A DNA stretch of 64,000 bases, taken from positions 656,776,292-656,840,291 of the forward strand of contig NC_081414.1 in assembly GCF_030272615.1 (NCBI RefSeq), in the 5' to 3' direction. A program made the translations under genes and the position numbers. Position 1 is the first letter of the stretch, and each line of letters opens with the position of its first letter. The notes under the pieces are model-generated. The model was not told the origin of the DNA. It worked only from the letters and a program-made list of their open reading frames with translations, and did not search any database. Below are positions 58,013 to 64,000 of this stretch, one piece after another. Source of the stretch: Cryptomeria japonica. Its lineage: Eukaryota; Streptophyta; Pinopsida; Cupressales; Cupressaceae.

Positions 58013-58921
58013 ATGACAAGAAATGAGTCCTCCTCCTCTTCTAAAGACCCCTTGTTTCATGGAACCAACTATGCATTTTGGTGCAGAAGAATGGAAACAT
58101 ATATGCCCTCTCTAGGATTTTATGTTTGGATGTTTGTAAAGAATGGGTATATTGTCCCTAGTATTCCACCCATAGACCTAGATGCAAAGGAGTATGAGAA
58201 TAATGCAAAGGATAAACATGCTATTCTCAGTGGGATTTTAGATAATGAGTTTGTTAAGGTTATGCACTGGTCATCTGCCAAAGAGACTTGGGATAAATTG
58301 CAGAGATTATTTAAAGGAGATGCCAAAGTCAAAGAAGCCAAGATGCAGTCACTAAGAGGTCAGCTTGAAGGCTTGAAGATGAAAGATGAAGAAAATATTG
58401 CAGATTATCTTCATAGGGTAGATGAAACTATGAACACCATTAGGGGACTTGGAGAAGAAGTTGTTGATAAAGTTATTGTCAAAAAGGTACTTAGATCACT
58501 CACATCTAAGTATGACACTAAGGTCTCTTCTATAGAGGAAGCCAAGGATCTAAAAACCTTCATAATGGATGAGTTATTTGGCTCCCTAACTACTTATGAT
58601 ATGAGGACAACCGGAGAAGGATCTTCAAGGAAAGAGGTTACCTTCAATTCCATCAAAAGGGTCAAGGAAGAGGTTTCCCATAAAGGATCCAATGAAGACT
58701 CGGATGCAGAGGTAGAAAACTTTGTTAGAAAGCTCAAGAGAGGATTTGGTAAGTATAAAGGAAACTTGCCACTCAAATGCTTCAATTGTGGTAAAATTGG
58801 ACACTTTGCTGCAAAATGTCCCTACAATGAAATTGGTGGAGATGAGGAAAGGAGCTTTGGCATATCTTCAGGTAAAGACAAAGAGAAGAAAGTTTACCGG
58901 CAAGGAAGAAGAAGCTACTAG
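58013..58921 (+). pseudogene. copia gag N-terminal and CCHC part of element VI
   Basis: ATG at 58013 (a TTG at 57986 is in frame but unlikely). It reads 302 codons: DPLFHGTNYAFWCRRMETYM, SAKETWDKLQRLFKGDAKV, KMQSLRGQLEGLKMKDEENI, typical of UBN2 copia gag, and an intact CCHC knuckle CFNCGKIGHFAAKC. It ends at a TAG (58919-58921) after a Lys/Arg run; the frame then continues with an acidic segment. This part is undamaged and could still be translated. Confidence 0.88.
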
Positions 58922-60240
58922 AAGAAGAAGAACTAATATACCATTGAGGATGATGCCACAGATGAATAAAGTGCATTAGAAGATGACTGGCATGAGGATG
59001 AAAGGGAAGTTAATCTCTTTATGGCATTAGATGAACTGGTTGTCAAAGATGAGGAAGATGAAGATATTGAAGTTGAAGTGGATCTAGAAGGTGAGCTCAT
59101 AAGTGCTCTTGAGGAATTAAGTAAGACAAGATGAGAAATCAAAAAGGCTAAGCATGATGCTGCAAAGGAACAAGAACAGTTGGAGGAATCCCTGGAGGAA
59201 TCCAAGAAAACAACTTCTGATCTACAACTCCAAGAGGAATCTCTAGAGGAATCCAAGAAAAAAACTTATGATCTACAACTCCAGTTGGAAGAAGCTAAGA
59301 GGATATGTGAAGCTACATCCTCTGAATTGATAAAGAAGGAAAAGGAGTAGAAAAATATGGAAGAGGAAATTGTAAGGCTTAGAAAGAAGCTAGACAAGAG
59401 CAAGGATGAATTGAAGATGAGGAGCAAGTATGAGGGCAGCACTAAAGCTTTAGACAAGATGTTGAGCAAACATAAGCATTCAAAAGACACCAGTGGTTTA
59501 GGATTTGAAGAAGGACAATGTTTGAATAACCAAGACACATTTGGTAAGGAGATACAATTTGCTTCTTCAAGTGAAAGTAAAGAGAAGTAAATTTTTACAG
59601 TCAGCAAAGATATCGACAAGAAGACCTATGTTGAGGCTACAAGAAATCAACTTGTGAACCAGTATGCTACAAACTAGAAGTCTCACACATCGTATTGATA
59701 TGAAAATCATAAAATCAAGCCCAAGGTAGATAGTGAAGGATTCATTAGAATCAATAGCATGAGGGGAATACATCCGGTGAGACAAGGTTTGCTGGTTCAA
59801 AGAAACAAGACTGGTGTGTACCGAATTTCCATGGTTATTATTACCGGTGTAATAAGTTTGGACATAGAGTTGTTGATTGTAGACTGATGAATAAGCCCCC
59901 TATTAGTTTTGAAAGTAGAAATTGTTTTTCTGCAATCCAGGGTATGAATGTTGTTTGTTATCAGTGTAATGGATTTGGTCATAGGAGTTTTGAATGTAGG
60001 AGAAGTCAATCGGTGTCCTACAATAATTTTAAAGATTCATCATTTAATGTCAATATAAAGTGTTATAATTGACAGAAGTTTGGGCACATTCGAAAACATT
60101 CCAAACTCAGGACAACCAAGCCAAAGAAGTTAGTACCGGATCAGGAATTGGTAGTTAAACTGAAACATGAAATTGTAGAAGACAAGAAGAAGGAACACAA
60201 ACCGATTTGGGTTGAAAAAGACAAGAATAAGGTAGAATCA
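58922..60240 (+). pseudogene. Acidic coiled-coil extension and extra CCHC knuckles of element VI gag
   Basis: After the stop, an acidic stretch leads into a long predicted coiled coil (59100-59590) rich in Glu/Lys/Leu. It contains a 17-residue duplication, EESKKTTSDLQLQ then EESKKKTYDLQLQ, about 51 bp apart (59200-59280). At 59920-60080 follow CYQCNGFGHRSFEC and a second, damaged knuckle (CYN, then TGA, then QKFGH). TAG/TGA stops and a frame change near 59800 break it. The coiled coil is shared with element II and is unusual for copia gag; it may help particle assembly. Confidence 0.75.
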
Positions 60241-60252
60241 AGTCTGATTGTG

Positions 60253-60660
60253 TAGACTGCCCTGCATGCAAAAACAAGGAACTTATGGGTTGTAGATAGT
60301 GGTTGTTCCAATCACATGACCGGTGATAAAAAGAAAATTATTAAGCTTGAAGATTGGAATGGAGGCTCAGTAAGATTTGGAGATAACTCCTCCATCAAGA
60401 TAAAAGGTAAAGGTACTCTGAATATTGATGGAAAATTGAAGACATATGATATATATTATGTAGAAGGTCTAAACCATAATTTTCTAAGTATGAGTCAGAT
60501 GTGTGATAAAGGATATAAATTCATTTTTGACTCTACCGATTGCCAGATAAGAAAAGAGAGTACCAATTAGATTGTAGCAAAAGGTAAAAGAATAGATGGA
60601 AATGTGTACAATCTGAAGGAATGCTATGATTCTCAATGGATGATGGGACTAGTGGATAAG
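60253..60660 (+). pseudogene. copia aspartic protease region of element VI
   Basis: The active site WVVDSGCSNHMTGD lies at about 60287-60328 with the catalytic Asp present. GGSVRFGDNSSIKIKGKGTL and VEGLNHNFLSMSQM follow. Stops at 60253-60255 and 60568-60570 lie on either side. Confidence 0.82.
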
Positions 60661-61806
60661 AGATAGTTGTGGCACAGGAGACTAGGCCACATAAATCTTG
60701 ATAATCCAGTTATAGTAAGAAAAAAGGGCTTTGTAAGAAATATACCATCGATCATCAAACTGATAAGCACATTTTGTGATGAATGTGTAAGAGGAAAGAA
60801 AACTAAGGTGAGATTCAAGACCACTAGAACTGGTGCATACTAATCTGTGTGGTCCAACTAGGACAAGAGATCTTTCTGGTGAGAGATACTTTATGCTCTT
60901 CATTGATGACTACTCAAGAATGACATGGGTCACTTTCCTTCATGATAAATCACAAGCATTTGATAGATTCAAGATCTTCCAAAAGTTGGTATAGAAGGAA
61001 AGTGGATGCAAGATGAAATACCTAAGATCCAACCATGGTGGAGATTTCACATCAAATGAGTTTGAGGACTTCTGTGAAAGACATGGAAATAAAAGACAAT
61101 ACTTAGCCCCTAAGACACCACTACAAAATGGTGTGGTAGAAAGGAAGAACAAGACAATCAAGGAAATGGCTATGACTACGTTGAATGAGGCAAACTTATC
61201 GGATATGTATTGGAAGGAAGTAGTTCATACTATAACATATACTTTGAACCAGTTTCAACTGAGAACAAATAGTAGGATTAAACCTTATGAGTTGTGGTAT
61301 GACCAGAAACCATCAGTCAAGTACTTCAAGGTGTTTGGGAGTAAATGTTTCATTAAAAGAGATCAAGATAGCTTGGGCATCTTTGATTCTAGGAGTGATG
61401 AAGGTATTTTCCTTGGTTACTCAACTCACAGTAAGGCCTACAAATGCTACAACAAAAGACTAAGAAAAGTCATTGAGAGTGTGAATGTGAGAGTAGATGA
61501 AGAAATGCTTAAAGGAAGAAATACTCAAGTCAACCGGTATGATGATTCTAGTGATGAAGGTGAAGAAGCTCAGTTAGACAATGAACTGGAAGAAGCATCC
61601 AATAAGATCCCTACCCGGTATGTGCATAAAAACCACCCAAAAGAGAAGATTTTAGGTAATAAGAGTGATGGTGTGCAGACTAGAAGAAGACTTGCCCAGA
61701 ATGATGAACAAGTCAATTTTTGCCTCATGACTGAAATGGAACCTAAGACATTCAATGAGGCCAACAAAATTCATAAATGGATGGATGCAATGGAAGAGGA
61801 ACTGTA
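60661..61806 (+). pseudogene. copia integrase of element VI, catalytic Asp residues changed
   Basis: The HHCC part has LWHRRLGHINLDNP and CDECVRGKKTK. A frame change near 60830 leads to HTNLCGPTR, where Asn stands for the first catalytic Asp. MKYLRSNHGGDF near 61020 has Asn for the second. NGVVERKNKTIKE near 61125 keeps the Glu. The C-terminal part is open from 61013 to 61805: FKVFGSKCFIKR, DEGIFLGYST and an acidic linker toward RT. A TAG at 61806-61808 ends it. Both Asp changes are G-to-A type and would abolish strand transfer. Confidence 0.83.
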
Positions 61807-62560
61807 GCAAATTGAGAAGAATAAGACTTGGGAATTAGTTCCTAGACCGGATGCCGGATGATAAAAATGTCACTGGAACAAAGTGGGTTTACTGGAACAA
61901 GATGAATGAAGAAGGGAATATTGTGAGGCACAAAGCAAGGTTAGTGTGTAAAGGATATTCTCAAGTAGAAGGCATTGATTTTGAAGAAACATTTGCACTC
62001 ATGGCTAGGATAGAAGCTATTAGGATGTTTCTTGCTTTCTCTGCCTACAAGGGTTATAAAGTTTATCAAATGGATGTCAAGTCTCCTTTCCTAAATGGAA
62101 ATTTAGAAGAGGAAGTATACATGGAACAACTAGAAGGTTTTCTGCTACATGATGATTAAACCTTTGTGTTCCAGTTGAAGAAAGAGTTGTATGGTTTGAA
62201 GCGAGCTCCAAGAGCATGGTACTCAAGGTTAGATAAGTATCTAAAGGAGTAGGGGTTCAGAAAAGGGAGTGTAGATGGTAATCTATAAATTAAAGTAGAT
62301 ACAATCCCCATGACTATTGTGGTCATATATGTGGATGACATCATTTTGGGAGGCAACAAGGATGCCTTGTATAAGGAGTTTGTTGATCAGATGTAGTCAG
62401 AGTTTGAGTTGTCAATGCTTGGAGAGATGTCCTACTTTCTTGGTTTGCAAATTTCACAACAAGGTAAAGGGATATTTATCTCTCAAACCAAGTATGCCAA
62501 AGCTATGTTGAAGAAGTTCCAAATGGAAGATAGCAAATTGGTAAGTACTCCCATCACGAC
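61807..62560 (+). pseudogene. copia reverse transcriptase of element VI
   Basis: 61851-62159 has [20 protein letters not shown] and [20 protein letters not shown]. Past a TAA at 62157 the frame continues with [19 protein letters not shown] and, near 62320, VVIYVDDIILGG, the active site. From 62409 it is open again: MSYFLGLQISQQGKGIFISQ. Stops at about 62251, 62286 and 62395 and a frame change near 61850 break it. Confidence 0.85.
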
Positions 62561-62971
62561 CGGATTCAAGCTCAGCAAGGATGATGAATCACCAATATTG
62601 GATCAAACATTGTATAGATCCATGATTGGAAGCTTGTTATATCTTACTGCTTCTAGACCAGATATAGTGCAGGCATTATGCATGGTGGCTAGATTTCAAG
62701 CTGTACCCAAACAATCACATGTGAATGTAGTTAGGAGGATATTTCAGTATCTACAAGGGACACTTGATTATGGAATATGGTATCCCAAGCAAGGGGATTT
62801 TACCTTACATTCCTACACTGATGTTGATTGGGCAGGTTGCTTTGATGACCAGAAGAGCACAAGTGGTGGTGCATTCTTCCTAGGTAGTCGGTTGGTCTCA
62901 TGGCACAATAAGAAGCGAGATTCAGTTTCTCTATCTGCTGCTGAGGCAGAATATATTGCTACTGCCACATG
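62561..62971 (+). pseudogene. copia RNase H of element VI, truncated by the gap
   Basis: Open to the N run: LYRSMIGSLLYLTASRPDIV, then GTLDYGIWYPKQGDFTLHSY, DVDWAGCFDDQKSTSGGAFF with the catalytic Asp, and SLSAAEAEYIATAT with the catalytic Glu. The last third of RNase H, polypurine tract and 3' LTR are not seen. Confidence 0.85.
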
Positions 62972-63471
62972 NNNNNNNNNNNNNNNNNNNNNNNNNNNNN
63001 NNNNNNNNNNNNNNNNNNNNNNNNNNNNNNNNNNNNNNNNNNNNNNNNNNNNNNNNNNNNNNNNNNNNNNNNNNNNNNNNNNNNNNNNNNNNNNNNNNNN
63101 NNNNNNNNNNNNNNNNNNNNNNNNNNNNNNNNNNNNNNNNNNNNNNNNNNNNNNNNNNNNNNNNNNNNNNNNNNNNNNNNNNNNNNNNNNNNNNNNNNNN
63201 NNNNNNNNNNNNNNNNNNNNNNNNNNNNNNNNNNNNNNNNNNNNNNNNNNNNNNNNNNNNNNNNNNNNNNNNNNNNNNNNNNNNNNNNNNNNNNNNNNNN
63301 NNNNNNNNNNNNNNNNNNNNNNNNNNNNNNNNNNNNNNNNNNNNNNNNNNNNNNNNNNNNNNNNNNNNNNNNNNNNNNNNNNNNNNNNNNNNNNNNNNNN
63401 NNNNNNNNNNNNNNNNNNNNNNNNNNNNNNNNNNNNNNNNNNNNNNNNNNNNNNNNNNNNNNNNNNNNNNN
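62972..63471. other. Assembly gap of exactly 500 N
   Basis: An unbroken run of 500 N, a round number typical of a placeholder. Any frame across it is artificial. Its true length is unknown. Confidence 0.99.
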
Positions 63472-64000
63472 ATGCCATATATCATCTGTAAATAAGAAGG
63501 AAATGATAAATATTCTTTCCTCAGCCTCCAATAAATTTAATTAATCCTATTAAAATGTAACTACCAAATGTAGCATTCGAAAATTTCAAAGATTTGATTA
63601 CACAATTTATAGTCATCATTAAATTGAAATAGATGTCAGATTCAACCAAAAACAAGCCTTATACTAATGCCAAATCTTCAACACAATAGTTTCACAAACT
63701 CTGTCAAGGATCAATTGAAGGCCAGAAATTTTTTTTACTAGTGATCTTCATAATAAAACACTGTTCAACAATATTGTAGTTTAAAAGAATTGAGCATGTT
63801 CAACGAGAACTTCACGCAAGTACTAATTTTCATATTTAAATTAATTCCAACTTGAAGCAGGTTTGAATCTACTATAATTAATTTTTGGTGCATCTTTCAA
63901 TCTTCACAATGAAAAACCCAACATAAACTTTCAGCATCATTTTCAAGCAAACTAGCAGCTAGTTAGCAATACCATATATCAGTTTAGTAGGGATTAGATC
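63472..64000. other. AT-rich sequence, nothing recognised
   Basis: No open frame of note, no LTR end, and no match seen to the 5' LTR of element VI. It may be flanking DNA or another decayed layer. Confidence 0.5.

Larger units (their letters stand above)
56229..62971 (+). mobile_element. Element VI: copia retrotransposon, 3' end lost in an assembly gap
   Basis: 5' LTR 56229-57939, primer site, gag with coiled coil and CCHC knuckles, protease, integrase, RT and RNase H on the plus strand, stopping at the N run. Its LTR has the same CTTGGGTTGGTGCCCT repeat and terminal box as element II, and its gag coiled coil matches element II. Frameshifts, stops and substituted catalytic residues make this copy inactive. 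Confidence 0.88.

Noticed and set aside
59567-60009. Minus-strand frames opposite the element VI gag
   Set aside because: They mirror the plus-strand gag coding pattern and show no domain.
62813-63544. Long open frames crossing the N run on both strands
   Set aside because: They consist of unknown residues from the 500-N gap; only the RNase H part before 62972 is real.

Overview
This window is plant nuclear DNA made almost entirely of nested LTR retrotransposons. I found no host gene, rRNA, tRNA or CRISPR array. The evidence for a plant is a set of Ty1/copia and Ty3/gypsy Tat-type polyproteins, an initiator-Met-tRNA primer site (TGGTATCAGAGC), a plant mobile domain and very long LTRs (1.0-2.4 kb). 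The old, deeply nested layers without genes suggest a giant genome such as a gymnosperm; that is inference.

Layout. (1) 1-5248, + strand: the 3' part of element I, with a broken CCHC gag, a long broken ORF that is not pol, and its 3' LTR. (2) 5249-6627, 33516-33994 and 55484-56228: pieces of an older host layer, with a gypsy-like gag remnant at the right end. (3) 6628-33515, - strand: element II, a gag-only copia relative (imperfect 5-bp TSD aatcc/aagcc). (4) 14259-32902, - strand: a Tat-lineage gypsy element with gag, protease, G-patch, RT, two RNase H modules and integrase, plus an antisense plant-mobile-domain ORF. It sits inside the 5' LTR of element II (TSD acacc). Its own 5' LTR is split by a solo LTR at 31135-32286 (TSD gatga). 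(5) 33995-55478, - strand: a copia element in the tandem form LTR-internal-LTR-internal-LTR, flanked as one unit by TSD taggt. (6) 38365-46669, + strand: element V, inserted in the left copia unit (TSD gttac). It has two 1688-bp LTRs and a single intact ORF of 1034 codons with a retropepsin and a G-patch but no RT or integrase. (7) 56229-62971, + strand: element VI, a copia element with gag to RNase H, cut by a 500-N gap at 62972-63471. Its LTR and gag resemble those of element II. (8) 63472-64000: AT-rich sequence with nothing recognised.

All pol genes here carry stops, frameshifts or lost catalytic residues, so none looks autonomous. The only long undamaged ORF is the protease/G-patch ORF of element V. 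Two elements (II and V) lack pol but keep primer sites, polypurine tracts, LTRs and TSDs, and element I has no recognisable pol in the part visible here; II and V, and perhaps I, were presumably moved by enzymes from relatives. Coordinates of LTR ends come from terminal TG/CA, primer-site and polypurine context and matched TSDs read by eye.
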